Shown piece by piece: positions 56,505 through 64,000 of a stretch of DNA of 64,000 nt. Source of the DNA: Microvirga roseola (GTDB taxonomy: Bacteria > Pseudomonadota > Alphaproteobacteria > Rhizobiales > Beijerinckiaceae); assembly GCF_020866965.1 (NCBI RefSeq), contig NZ_JAJATX010000001.1, positions 227,626 to 291,625 of the forward strand, written 5' to 3'. Each line of letters starts with the position of its first letter. Positions within the stretch are counted from its first letter, which is position 1. The notes beneath the pieces were generated by a model. The model was given only the letters and a program-made list of their open reading frames with translations. It was not told where the DNA came from and made no database searches. Made by a program: the position numbers and the translations under genes.

Positions 56505-57261
56505 GGTTCAAGGACTCACCAAGCGCTTCAGCGGACTGGTCGCGGTCCGTGAGGTCACCACCACTTTCGAGGCTGGGCGGATCAACGCGATCATCGGTCC
56601 GAACGGTGCCGGCAAGACGACCTTCTTCAATCTCGTAAGCGGCTATCACCGCCCGACCTCCGGCCGGATCATCTTCGATGGTCAGGACGTGACCAACCTC
56701 AGGCCCGACCAGGTCGCGAGGCTCGGCGTCGCCCGCACCTTCCAGACGACCAATCTCTTCGATCAGGCGACAGTTCTCGACAACCTGATCGTGGGGCATC
56801 GCCTGCGCACCACCTCCACCTTCTGGGATGTGGTGATGAACACCTCGCGTCTGAAGGAAGATGAATGTCGCTGCCGGGCGAAGGCGGAGGAGGTGCTCGA
56901 TTTCGTCGGGCTGTCCTCCATTGCGCACCACCTAGCCGCCGACATCTCGCAGGAGGAGCGCAAACGCATCGCCTTCGCGCTTGCACTTGCGACCGATCCG
57001 AAGATCGTGCTGCTCGACGAGCCCGCCGGCGGCGTCAATCCGGAGGAGACCCTGGGTCTCGCCGAATTGATCCGGAAGATGGTCCGGAACGGGCTCACGG
57101 TCTGCCTCATCGAGCATAAGATGGACATGATCATGAGCCTTGCTGACAAGATCGTGGTGCTCGACCACGGCGAGATGATCGCGGAAGGAACGCCGGCTCA
57201 GATCCGCGCGGACCAGCGCGTCATCGAAGCTTACCTGGGAGCTGACTATGCTGCGGCTTGA
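56497..57261 (+). CDS. livG: Branched-chain-type ABC transporter ATPase LivG
   Basis: 254 residues. Walker A GPNGAGKTT, Walker B IVLLDEPAGGVNP, and the LivG C-terminal segment EGTPAQIRADQRVIEAYLG. The signature position reads DISQEERKRIAFALAL rather than the canonical LSGGQ-like LSYGQQR, an unusual variant. ATG 56497 has AGGAGG upstream and overlaps livM by 8 nt. Confidence 0.92.
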   Translation: MLEVQGLTKRFSGLVAVREVTTTFEAGRINAIIGPNGAGKTTFFNLVSGYHRPTSGRIIFDGQDVTNLRPDQVARLGVARTFQTTNLFDQATVLDNLIVGHRLRTTSTFWDVVMNTSRLKEDECRCRAKAEEVLDFVGLSSIAHHLAADISQEERKRIAFALALATDPKIVLLDEPAGGVNPEETLGLAELIRKMVRNGLTVCLIEHKMDMIMSLADKIVVLDHGEMIAEGTPAQIRADQRVIEAYLGADYAAA

Positions 57262-57955
57262 AGGGGCACAACTGAACTACGGCAGCTTTCGCGCCCTGGA
57301 CGGCATCTCGATCCACGCCGATCCCGGCGAACTGGTGGTGATGCTGGGGGCCAACGGCGCCGGGAAGAGCTCCCTCTTCATGGCCATTAGCGGCCTGCGC
57401 AAGCTCTCCCGCGGCAATATCTGGTTCAAGGACCAGAGCATCTTGGGGCGCAAACCGTCACAGATCGTGCAGGCCGGCGTCGTCCATTGCCCGGAGGGGC
57501 GTAAGCTCTTTCCCGAGATGTCCGTGCGAAAGAACCTTCTGCTCGGAGCCTATGTCCATCGCCAGGACAGATCGGAAACCCAGAGGATCCTCGATGAGGT
57601 CTTCGAGATGTTCCCGATCCTCTACGAGAAGAGGGATGATGCCGCCGGTTCCTTGAGCGGCGGTCAGCAGCAGATGGTGGCCATCGGCCGGGCCCTGATG
57701 GGGCGGCCGCAGGTTCTGCTTCTCGATGAGCCGTCCCTGGGTCTTGCTCCGCTCGTGGTGAAGCAGGTTCTCGGGGTCATTAAGGCGGTCAACGAAAGCG
57801 GGACCACCGTGCTTCTAGCGGAGCAGAATGCCTATGCGGCCCTTCAGATCGCTCAACGCGCCTATGTCATCGAAAGTGGCCGTATCGTGATGGAGGGAGA
57901 CCGGGACACACTGCTCAGCGATGAGCGCGTTCGAAAAGCCTATATCGGCGCCTGA
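57248..57955 (+). CDS. livF: Branched-chain-type ABC transporter ATPase LivF
   Basis: 235 residues. Walker A GANGAGKSS, signature LSGGQQQM, Walker B LLLDEPSLGLAPL, and the LivF C-terminus (GDRDTLLSDERVRKAYIGA). Overlaps livG by 14 nt. A stem-loop surrounds its stop codon. Confidence 0.94.
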   Translation: MLRLEGAQLNYGSFRALDGISIHADPGELVVMLGANGAGKSSLFMAISGLRKLSRGNIWFKDQSILGRKPSQIVQAGVVHCPEGRKLFPEMSVRKNLLLGAYVHRQDRSETQRILDEVFEMFPILYEKRDDAAGSLSGGQQQMVAIGRALMGRPQVLLLDEPSLGLAPLVVKQVLGVIKAVNESGTTVLLAEQNAYAALQIAQRAYVIESGRIVMEGDRDTLLSDERVRKAYIGA

Positions 57956-57965
57956 CGGCGCCGAT
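57944..57965 (+). other. Stem-loop spanning the livF stop codon
   Basis: Perfect 9-bp stem ATCGGCGCC/GGCGCCGAT with a TGAC loop that contains the TGA stop. No U-tract. It lies upstream of the binding-protein gene, which is followed by another hairpin. Confidence 0.6.
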
Positions 57966-58073
57966 GGTTAGGGCCTGCGGACCGCCTTATGCGATCCGCC
58001 AATGAGAAAGAAGCAGGGACCGCTTCCTAAAAGTCGAGCCCCTGCCGAAGCAATCACAAAGGAGAGGAAACAC

Positions 58074-59240
58074 ATGGCTCTTTGGAAACACCTGACACAG
58101 GCAGCAGGCGTCGCGACGCTGGCGGCCTCCTTCACCTCCGGCGCTCTCGCTCAGGAGACGGTGAATATCGGCTATACCGGTCCGCTGAGCGGCGGCGCAG
58201 CGCTTTACGGCAAGAATACCCTCACCGGCCTGGAAATGGCGGCGAAGGAGATCAACGACGCCGGCGGCTTCGAGGTCAACGGCAAGAAGTACAAGTTCAA
58301 CATCGTGGCGCTGGACGATAAGTACTCGCCGAGCGAAGCGGCCGTGAACGCCAAGCGTCTCCGGGCGCAGAACAATGCACCGATGATCTTTACGCCCCAC
58401 TCGGGTGGCGCTTTCGCGATTCAGGCCTTCAACGAGCAGGACGGATTCATTCTCGGGGCCTACACCAGCGTGCCGGCTATGACCGAGCGCGGCAACAAGC
58501 TGACCTTGCGCATCCCGCCGTCCTTTGCAGGCTATGTGCAGCCCTTCATCAGCGTGCAGATGAAGAACTTCGGCAAGAAGCTCGCCATGGCGGGTGCCGA
58601 CCATGATTATGCAAAGGCGTGGGCGCAGCTCTTCGCACCGGCCTGGAAGCAGGCCGGCGGCGAGGTCGTGGCCGAGAACCCGATGTCCTACAACAAGGAT
58701 ACCGACTTCTACAGCGGTGTGAGCCGGGTGCTGGCGGCCAATCCCGATGTGATGTTCATCGGCGGCGCTTCCGAGCCGACGGCGCTGGTTGCCAAACAGG
58801 CGCGTGAACTCGGCTTCCAGGGCGGCTTCGCCGTCATGGATCAGGCCAAGCTCGATGAGATGGCGGCTGTTATCGGCGGCATGGAAATGCTGGAAGGCGC
58901 TGTCGGCGTTCTGCCGCTGATCTATGACAAGCGTCCTGGCACCGAGAACTTCATCGCGAAGTTCAAGAAGCTCTACGACCGGAATCCCGGCACGGAGGCT
59001 TCCTATCACTACTCGACCCTCAATGCGGTAGCCGAGGCCATGAAGCTCGCCGGCACCGTCTCCGATGCGAAGGCGATCCACGCCAAGCTGAGCGATGCCT
59101 ATGGCAACCTGCCGCCGGAGAAAAATCCTGCCCGGATCACAAGCGTCGACGAGCGTGGCGGAAGCAATGCCAACATCGTTGTCGGTGTGGTCAAGGACGG
59201 CAAGGTCGAAAGCGTCGAGGCGTCGAGCCTCGGACAGTAA
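58074..59240 (+). CDS. Branched-chain-type ABC transporter substrate-binding protein
   Basis: 388 residues with a signal peptide (MALWKHLTQAAGVATLAASFTSGALAQ) and a peripla_BP_6 (LivJ/K-like) fold starting VNIGYTGPLSGGAALYGKNTLTGLEMAAKEIN. ATG 58074 is chosen for AAAGGAGAGGA upstream and the leader; the frame is open 24 codons earlier. Family members bind amino acids, aromatic acids, dicarboxylates or fatty acids. With the CoA ligases and beta-oxidation genes around, an aliphatic or aromatic acid ligand is more likely than leucine (inference). Confidence 0.92.
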   Translation: MALWKHLTQAAGVATLAASFTSGALAQETVNIGYTGPLSGGAALYGKNTLTGLEMAAKEINDAGGFEVNGKKYKFNIVALDDKYSPSEAAVNAKRLRAQNNAPMIFTPHSGGAFAIQAFNEQDGFILGAYTSVPAMTERGNKLTLRIPPSFAGYVQPFISVQMKNFGKKLAMAGADHDYAKAWAQLFAPAWKQAGGEVVAENPMSYNKDTDFYSGVSRVLAANPDVMFIGGASEPTALVAKQARELGFQGGFAVMDQAKLDEMAAVIGGMEMLEGAVGVLPLIYDKRPGTENFIAKFKKLYDRNPGTEASYHYSTLNAVAEAMKLAGTVSDAKAIHAKLSDAYGNLPPEKNPARITSVDERGGSNANIVVGVVKDGKVESVEASSLGQ

Positions 59241-59251
59241 CTGAAATGGGC

Positions 59252-59284
59252 AGGCAGGATCGGCTGCAACGGCCGGTCCTGCCT
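59252..59284 (+). other. Intercistronic stem-loop after the binding-protein gene
   Basis: 12-bp stem with one G.T pair (59252-59263/59273-59284), 9-nt loop, 12 nt after the binding-protein stop. No U-tract; the thioesterase gene follows on the same strand. Confidence 0.65.
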
Positions 59285-59319
59285 ACCAAGATCTGCATAC
59301 GAGAGGTGAAGCAATCGGC

Positions 59320-59781
59320 ATGGACACGATTTCGTTCGAAAGCCGTGCGGCCGGAATTCGGGAGCGTGTCGCTCTCCAGGGCTTCATGAGTCTCGTGGGG
59401 GCACATATCGATGATCTCGCCCCCGGCTCTGCAACGATTTCCGTCTCGCGGCGCGACGAGCTGCTCCAGCAGCATGGCCTCTTTCATGGCGGCGTCACGG
59501 CTTTCCTGATCGACAACGGCACGACCATTGCCGCGGCAACGGTCCTCAAGCCCGGACAGGGCGTGCTCACGGCCGAATACAAGCTCAATCTCCTGTCGCC
59601 GGCCGACGGCGACCGGCTCATCTGCCGCTCGCGCGTGGTCAAGCCCGGTAGCCGCATGGTCATCGTGGCGGCGGACGTGTTCACGGCGAAAGATGGGCGC
59701 GAGAAGCAGACAGCAGTCGCGCTTGCGACGATTGCCGTTCTTGATCAAGCCGCCATGCCGGCCCTTCGGCGGGCTGGATAA
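59320..59781 (+). CDS. PaaI-family hotdog thioesterase
   Basis: 153 residues with the PaaI motif HGLFHGGVTAFLIDNGTTIAA (catalytic Asp in LIDN) and VLTAEYKLNLLSPADGDRL. Removes CoA from stalled or non-productive acyl-CoA intermediates. The gap after the binding-protein gene is 79 nt with a stem-loop, and the CoA ligase gene follows 52 nt later. Distinct from the paralogue at 21810-22265. Confidence 0.9.
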   Translation: MDTISFESRAAGIRERVALQGFMSLVGAHIDDLAPGSATISVSRRDELLQQHGLFHGGVTAFLIDNGTTIAAATVLKPGQGVLTAEYKLNLLSPADGDRLICRSRVVKPGSRMVIVAADVFTAKDGREKQTAVALATIAVLDQAAMPALRRAG

Positions 59782-59833
59782 GTTCTGGGTCGGTTATATT
59801 TCCTGAGAACAAGCAATAACCAGGGAGGAAACG

Positions 59834-61477
59834 ATGTTGAAGGGAATGATGTTGGATCGGCCGCTGTCGATCCCGGCAATCATCGATTACGCCGCCGAAG
59901 TCCATCCCAATGCCGAGATCGTATCGGTTACGGTCGAGGGCGGGATCCACCGCACGAACTACAAGGACATTCGTAAGCGCATCGCGAGCCTGGCGCACGG
60001 CCTCCTTGCTCTCGGCGTCAAGCCCAGCGACCGGGTTGCGACGCTTGCCTGGAACGGCTACCGGCATTTCGAGCTCTACTATGCCATCTCGGGCATCGGA
60101 GCCGTGTGCCACACGATCAATCCGCGCCTCTTCCCGGAGCAGCTCGCCTACATTGTGAACCATGCGCAGGACAGCCTGCTGTTCTTCGACATCACCTTCG
60201 CGCCGTTGGTCACCGGACTTCGGCCGAAGCTCCCGAGCAATCTCAAATATGTCGCGATGACGGGCCGCGAGACGATGCCGGCCCAGGACGGCCTTGACGG
60301 TCTGCTGTGCTACGAGGACCTGCTCGCCGGCCAGCCTGACACGATTGTCTGGCCCGAGCTCGACGAGAACACCGCTGCCGCACTCAGCTACACGTCCGGC
60401 ACCACCGGCGAGCCCAAGGGAGTGCTCTATTCCCACCGGTCCAACGTGCTCCATGCCACGTCGGGAGTGATCGGATCGCCCCGGGCGTTCGGCTCCGACC
60501 GCAAGATCCTTCCAGTGGTCCCGCTCTTCCATGTGAATGCGTGGGGCCTTCCCTATTCGGCCCCACTCTCGGGCACATCCCTGGTCTTCCCAGGGCCGAA
60601 GCTCGACGGAGCCAGTTTGTTCGACCTGATGGATCGCGAGAAAGTTCACAACAGCTGGGGCGTGCCGACCGTGTGGCTCGGGCTTCTCAATGAAATGAAG
60701 CTGCGGGGCCGTAAGCCCGAAGGGCTTGCACAGGTTCTGATCGGCGGATCGGCGGCTCCACAGCCGATGATCGAAACCTTTGAGCGGGATTTCGGCGTCG
60801 AGGTCTGCCATGGCTGGGGCATGACCGAGATGAGCCCCATCGGCACGCTCGGAACTCTGACGCCGGAGATGGAGCAGTTGTCGTTCGAGGAGAGAATTGC
60901 CCTGAAAGTACGCCAGGGCCGTCGTCTTTTCATGGTGGAGATGAAGATCGTCGACGAGAACGGCAAGGAACTGCCGAAGGATGGCGAAGCCTTCGGCGAG
61001 CTCTGCGTGCGCGGTCCATCGGTGGCTTCGGGCTACTACAACAATGAGGCCGCGACGGCGCAGGCGCTTGATGCGGAGGGCTGGTTCAGGACCGGCGACG
61101 TGGCCAAGATCACGCCCGACGGTTTCCTCCAGATCGTGGACCGCACCAAGGATCTCGTGAAATCCGGCGGCGAGTGGATCTCTTCCATCGACCTGGAGAA
61201 TGCCGCGCTCGGCTGTCCAGGCGTTGCGCACTGCGCCGTGCTTGCCATGCCGCATCCCCGCTGGGGAGAGCGCCCGCTTCTCGTCGTGGTGCCGAAGCCG
61301 GATGCCAAGCCGGCCAAGGAGGACATCCTTACCTATCTCAGTACGAAGGTCGCCAGCTGGCAGGTTCCGGACGACGTGCTGTTCGTCGAGAGCATTCCGC
61401 TCACCGCCACCGCCAAGATCTCCAAGCTCGAGTTGCGCAAGCTCCTGAAGGACTACGTCCTTCCAACAGCAGCGTGA
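59834..61477 (+). CDS. Fatty-acyl-CoA synthetase (medium/long-chain acyl-CoA ligase)
   Basis: 547 residues, ANL superfamily: P-loop [18 protein letters not shown] (~179), [49 protein letters not shown], and catalytic Lys near the C-terminus (TATAKISK). Resembles the AlkK/medium-chain acyl-CoA synthetase group. Activates the imported acid with ATP and CoA. GGGAGGAAA ribosome site. Second CoA ligase of the supercluster; the two may serve different chain types. Confidence 0.92.
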   Translation: MLKGMMLDRPLSIPAIIDYAAEVHPNAEIVSVTVEGGIHRTNYKDIRKRIASLAHGLLALGVKPSDRVATLAWNGYRHFELYYAISGIGAVCHTINPRLFPEQLAYIVNHAQDSLLFFDITFAPLVTGLRPKLPSNLKYVAMTGRETMPAQDGLDGLLCYEDLLAGQPDTIVWPELDENTAAALSYTSGTTGEPKGVLYSHRSNVLHATSGVIGSPRAFGSDRKILPVVPLFHVNAWGLPYSAPLSGTSLVFPGPKLDGASLFDLMDREKVHNSWGVPTVWLGLLNEMKLRGRKPEGLAQVLIGGSAAPQPMIETFERDFGVEVCHGWGMTEMSPIGTLGTLTPEMEQLSFEERIALKVRQGRRLFMVEMKIVDENGKELPKDGEAFGELCVRGPSVASGYYNNEAATAQALDAEGWFRTGDVAKITPDGFLQIVDRTKDLVKSGGEWISSIDLENAALGCPGVAHCAVLAMPHPRWGERPLLVVVPKPDAKPAKEDILTYLSTKVASWQVPDDVLFVESIPLTATAKISKLELRKLLKDYVLPTAA

Positions 61478-61484
61478 GCGGCCG

Positions 61485-62315
61485 ATGTCGGTGAGCTATC
61501 TTGAAGGCCTGTTCTCGGTAATGGGGAAGACGGCGCTCGTCACAGGCGGTGCGACAGGAATCGGGCGCATGATTGCAGAAGCCCTGGTGCGGGCCGGAGC
61601 GCATGTGGTCATTGCCTCGCGGAAGGGCGAGGCCTGCGAGGCCGTAGCGCAGGAACTGAACGCCCTCGACGCTGGAGGGACGGCCGAGGGTTTTGCGGGC
61701 GATGTCGCGACCGAGGCCGGAGTCATGGCACTCGCAGGAGAGGTCAAGGTACGCACCCAGCGCCTCCACATCCTTGTCAACAATGCAGGCAAGTCCTGGG
61801 GCGAGCCGCTGGAGCAGTTCCCGCACAAAGCCTGGGAGGGGGTCTTCTCCGTCAATGTGGCGGGCCTGTTCACCCTGACCCAGCAGTTGCTGCCTTTGCT
61901 CGAGAGTGCCGCCAGCGACGACGATCCGAGCCGGGTCGTCAATCTGGGCTCCGTCATGGGAGCCCAGCCCATCGGCGAGAATGCCTATTCCTATGCCGCA
62001 TCGAAAGCGGCGGTGCACCATCTCACGCGGATTCTGGCGCAGGAATTTGCTGGACGCCGCATTACCGTAAATGCTTTCGCACCCGGACCCTTCCAGAGCC
62101 GCATGACAGCCTTTGCCACAGGCGACGAGGCGCGCCGCGCAGTTGTCGCGGCTGGTGTTCCCTTCGGCCGCATAGGCCGTCCGGATGACATTGCGGGAGC
62201 GCTTCTCTTCCTCTGCGGGCGTGGAGGAGCCTACACCACAGGCGCAATCATTCCGCTCGACGGTGGCATCGGAGTTGAGACAGGCGGAAAGCTGTTCGGA
62301 GAGATGGCCGGATGA
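61485..62315 (+). CDS. SDR-family oxidoreductase (RhlG/FabG-like)
   Basis: 276 residues. TGGATGIGR (NAD(P) binding), NNAGKSWGEPL, VNLGSVMG, catalytic YSYAASKAA Tyr-Lys pair and IPLDGGIGVETGG at the C-terminus. Interconverts a hydroxy- and keto-acyl group. 7 nt after the CoA ligase stop; its stop overlaps the MaoC-like start by 4 nt, so the genes are co-translated. Confidence 0.9.
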   Translation: MSVSYLEGLFSVMGKTALVTGGATGIGRMIAEALVRAGAHVVIASRKGEACEAVAQELNALDAGGTAEGFAGDVATEAGVMALAGEVKVRTQRLHILVNNAGKSWGEPLEQFPHKAWEGVFSVNVAGLFTLTQQLLPLLESAASDDDPSRVVNLGSVMGAQPIGENAYSYAASKAAVHHLTRILAQEFAGRRITVNAFAPGPFQSRMTAFATGDEARRAVVAAGVPFGRIGRPDDIAGALLFLCGRGGAYTTGAIIPLDGGIGVETGGKLFGEMAG

Positions 62316-62787
62316 ATGCCCATGTCCTCCCTTCCGTTTCTCTCGACGCTCTGAAAACCCGCATTGGCCAGGAGATTGGTGTCTCCTCCTGGCGCAGGAT
62401 CGATCAGGAGCTGATCGATCACTTTGCGCAGGTCACGGGCGACCATCAGTTCATCCATGTGGATCCGGAAAAGGCTGCGGCCGAGACGCGTTCGGGAACA
62501 CCATCGCCCACGGATTTCTCACGTTGTCTCTCCTGTCCGCGGTGGGGCAGGAGATCCTGCCGCCCATCGAGGGGCGCAGGATGGGGATCAATTACGGGTT
62601 CGACCGGGTCCGCTTTCTCTCGCCCGTACCATCCGGAGCGCGGGTGAGGGGACGCTTTACGCTTTCCGGGATCGAGATGCGTTCTGCCTCCGAGGCGATA
62701 CTGCGCTACCAAGTGAGCATCGAGATCGAGGGGGCGGAGAAGCCGGCTCTCTTTGCGGACTGGATCACGCTGGCGGTTCTGGGTTGA
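62312..62787 (+). pseudogene. MaoC-like (R)-hydratase, interrupted by a 1-nt frameshift
   Basis: First frame from ATG 62312: SSWRRIDQELIDHFAQVTGDHQFIHVDPEKAAAET, the start of a MaoC hydratase with catalytic Asp/His region (TGDHQFIH). At 62489-62490 it shifts: the conserved FGNTIAHGFLTLSLLS follows in the +1 frame and runs to the stop at 62787. ACGCGTTC would read correctly as ACGCCGTTC (Pro-Phe-Gly), so one C is missing. Corrected length is 158 residues, normal for the family, which hydrates enoyl-CoA to (R)-3-hydroxyacyl-CoA. All conserved residues survive on both sides, so the lesion is either recent or a base error. Confidence 0.87.
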
Positions 62788-62831
62788 GCTGCCGTTCCCG
62801 TGCGGCAGGAAACAGGTGGGCAGGGTTTCAG

Positions 62832-63872
62832 ATGACCTCAGCAACGGCGCATATCGAGACCGAGCGGCTTGGTCCCTATCTTTCGGCGAACATCCCCGGC
62901 TTCGGGCGCCTCCTTAGTGCCGAAAAGTTCGCAGGCGGCCAATCGAATCCCACCTTTCTCATCAACTCGACCGAGGGGCGCTTCGTCCTGCGGCGGAAGC
63001 CGCCCGGCACGCTTCTGAAATCGGCCCATGCGGTGGACCGGGAATATCAGGTCATTTCTGCCCTGGCGCAGACCGACGTGCCTGTTCCGCGCACCCACCA
63101 TCTGTGCACGGACGAGACAGTCATCGGGTCGATGTTCTACATCATGGACTATGTGGATGGCCGAATCTTCTGGGACGGGTCCTTGCCCGATCTCGCCCGC
63201 GAGGAGCGCGGGGCAATCTACGATTCCATGAATGCCGCTCTCGCTGCACTGCACAGGGTCGATTCCGCTGCCGTCGGGCTTGCGGATTACGGTCGCCCTG
63301 GCAGCTATTTCGAGCGGCAGATCGCCCGCTGGACCGGCCAGTACCGCGCCTCCGAAACCCACCCGGTTCCGTCCATGGATGCGCTCATCTCTTGGCTCGA
63401 ACGGGAGACGCCGGCTGATGGCGGGCGGGTAAGCCTGGTCCATGGCGATTACCGGATCGACAACATGATCTTCGCGCCGTCCGGTCCGCGCATCCTGGCT
63501 ATCCTCGATTGGGAACTGTCGACTTTAGGGCATCCTTTTGCCGACCTGGCCTATCAATGCATGCAGTGGCGGCTGCCCTCCGATGGTATCTTCCGCGGAT
63601 TGGGAGGCCTCGACCGGCAGGCCTATGGCATTCCGAGCGAAGACGAGTACATCGAGCGCTATTGCCGGCGAACTGGCGTCGGTCAGATCGACCACTGGCC
63701 CTTCTATCTCGCCTTCAGCTTCTTCCGTCTCGCAGCGATCCTGCAGGGGGTCTACAAACGCTCCCTCAACGGCAACGCCTCCAACCCGGAGCGCGCCCGC
63801 CGGATGGGTGAAATGGTGCCCTTGCTCGCCGGGATGGCCATGGACCTCACGATCTCCAGCAATGCTCCTTAG
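62832..63872 (+). CDS. APH-family kinase resembling the kinase domain of ACAD10/ACAD11
   Basis: 346 residues, aminoglycoside-phosphotransferase fold: N-lobe with GGQSNPTFLI and Lys in FVLRRKPPG, Brenner motif HGDYRIDN (204-211; catalytic Asp206), and metal-binding Asp226 in LDWELSTLGHPFADLAY. The last motif is the distinctive form found in vertebrate ACAD10/ACAD11 and in LvaA-like kinases (recalled). Those enzymes phosphorylate the 4-hydroxyl of 4-hydroxyacyl-CoA so that an ACAD partner can eliminate phosphate. The matching dehydrogenase is encoded at 42007-43248. ATG 62832 follows CAGGG; 44 nt after the MaoC gene. Last gene of the rightward operon visible here. Confidence 0.92.
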   Translation: MTSATAHIETERLGPYLSANIPGFGRLLSAEKFAGGQSNPTFLINSTEGRFVLRRKPPGTLLKSAHAVDREYQVISALAQTDVPVPRTHHLCTDETVIGSMFYIMDYVDGRIFWDGSLPDLAREERGAIYDSMNAALAALHRVDSAAVGLADYGRPGSYFERQIARWTGQYRASETHPVPSMDALISWLERETPADGGRVSLVHGDYRIDNMIFAPSGPRILAILDWELSTLGHPFADLAYQCMQWRLPSDGIFRGLGGLDRQAYGIPSEDEYIERYCRRTGVGQIDHWPFYLAFSFFRLAAILQGVYKRSLNGNASNPERARRMGEMVPLLAGMAMDLTISSNAP

Positions 63873-64000
63873 CGGCAGGCAAGGAGAGGAAGACTCTACA
63901 AGCGCAGAATCAAAGGTGTCTCCTGCGCCTGATAATACCGGTCTTTGCTCTGTAATTAGTCGGCCCTGAACAATGCCGTTTGATCAGGCGGCAATTGGAT
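63873..64000. other. Right-end non-coding stretch
   Basis: 128 nt without a recognisable gene or terminator; AT content rises near 63940-63960. Too short to interpret. Confidence 0.4.

Noticed and set aside
63925..63992. Inverted repeat GCCTGAT / ATCAGGC near the right end
   Set aside because: Arms of 7-8 bp separated by ~50 nt in short AT-richer DNA; too weak to call without the sequence beyond the window.

Overview
The window is high-GC chromosomal DNA from an alphaproteobacterium. The fixLJ / single-receiver / fixK order, the Zur-type Fur protein, the fused-AB Mrp antiporter, the TAXI-TRAP system and the Pim-type beta-oxidation genes point to Hyphomicrobiales (Rhizobiales), probably a Microvirga/Methylobacteriaceae/Bradyrhizobium-like lineage; this is inference from gene content. 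By eye I found no rRNA, tRNA, CRISPR array, insertion sequence, phage gene or replication origin. Coding density is very high.

Layout. 1-1.8 kb: end of an RND efflux pump. 1.9-3.0 kb: two Fur-family regulators, one a Zur and one without metal ligands. 3.2-10.4 kb: a sugar or polyol module (oxidoreductase, TIM-barrel isomerase, ribose-type ABC importer, divergent LacI repressor with a clear operator). 10.4-17.3 kb: a TAXI-TRAP importer, class III aminotransferase, RpiR regulator and divergent beta-keto acid cleavage enzyme. 17.4-22.3 kb: housekeeping-type genes (small membrane protein, NDH-2, VOC protein, phosphoglucomutase, thioesterase). 22.4-25.8 kb: the oxygen-sensing cascade fixL-fixJ-receiver-fixK with an FNR/FixK box. 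26-29.2 kb: a frameshifted RTX-repeat protein, a transglutaminase-like peptidase and small unknowns. 29.4-33.4 kb: a PotA/Fbp-type ABC importer. 33.4-39.4 kb: a complete Mrp/Pha Na+(K+)/H+ antiporter operon.

39.6-63.9 kb is a 24-kb acyl-CoA catabolic supercluster. It has a leftward operon (alcohol dehydrogenase, thioesterase, SDR, ACAD11-like dehydrogenase, PimD- and PimC-like dehydrogenases, CoA ligase, quinone oxidoreductase). A rightward thiolase / FadB-like / hydrolase set diverges from it. Next come a tandem-domain TetR regulator and a branched-chain-type ABC importer, followed by thioesterase, CoA ligase, SDR, MaoC hydratase (frameshifted) and an ACAD11-like kinase. The genes describe uptake, CoA activation, dehydrogenation, hydration, oxidation and thiolysis of an organic acid. 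The separately encoded ACAD11-type kinase and dehydrogenase suggest a branch for 4-hydroxyacyl-CoA substrates.

Three patterns cross the window. Each of the four solute-binding-protein genes is followed within about 30 nt by a strong stem-loop lacking a U-tract, before the next operon gene. Three genes (fixL 5' end, RTX gene, MaoC gene) each look one base away from an intact frame, each at a short homopolymer. The first PAS domain of fixL also contains what looks like a compensated out-of-frame segment next to a 10-bp tandem duplication.
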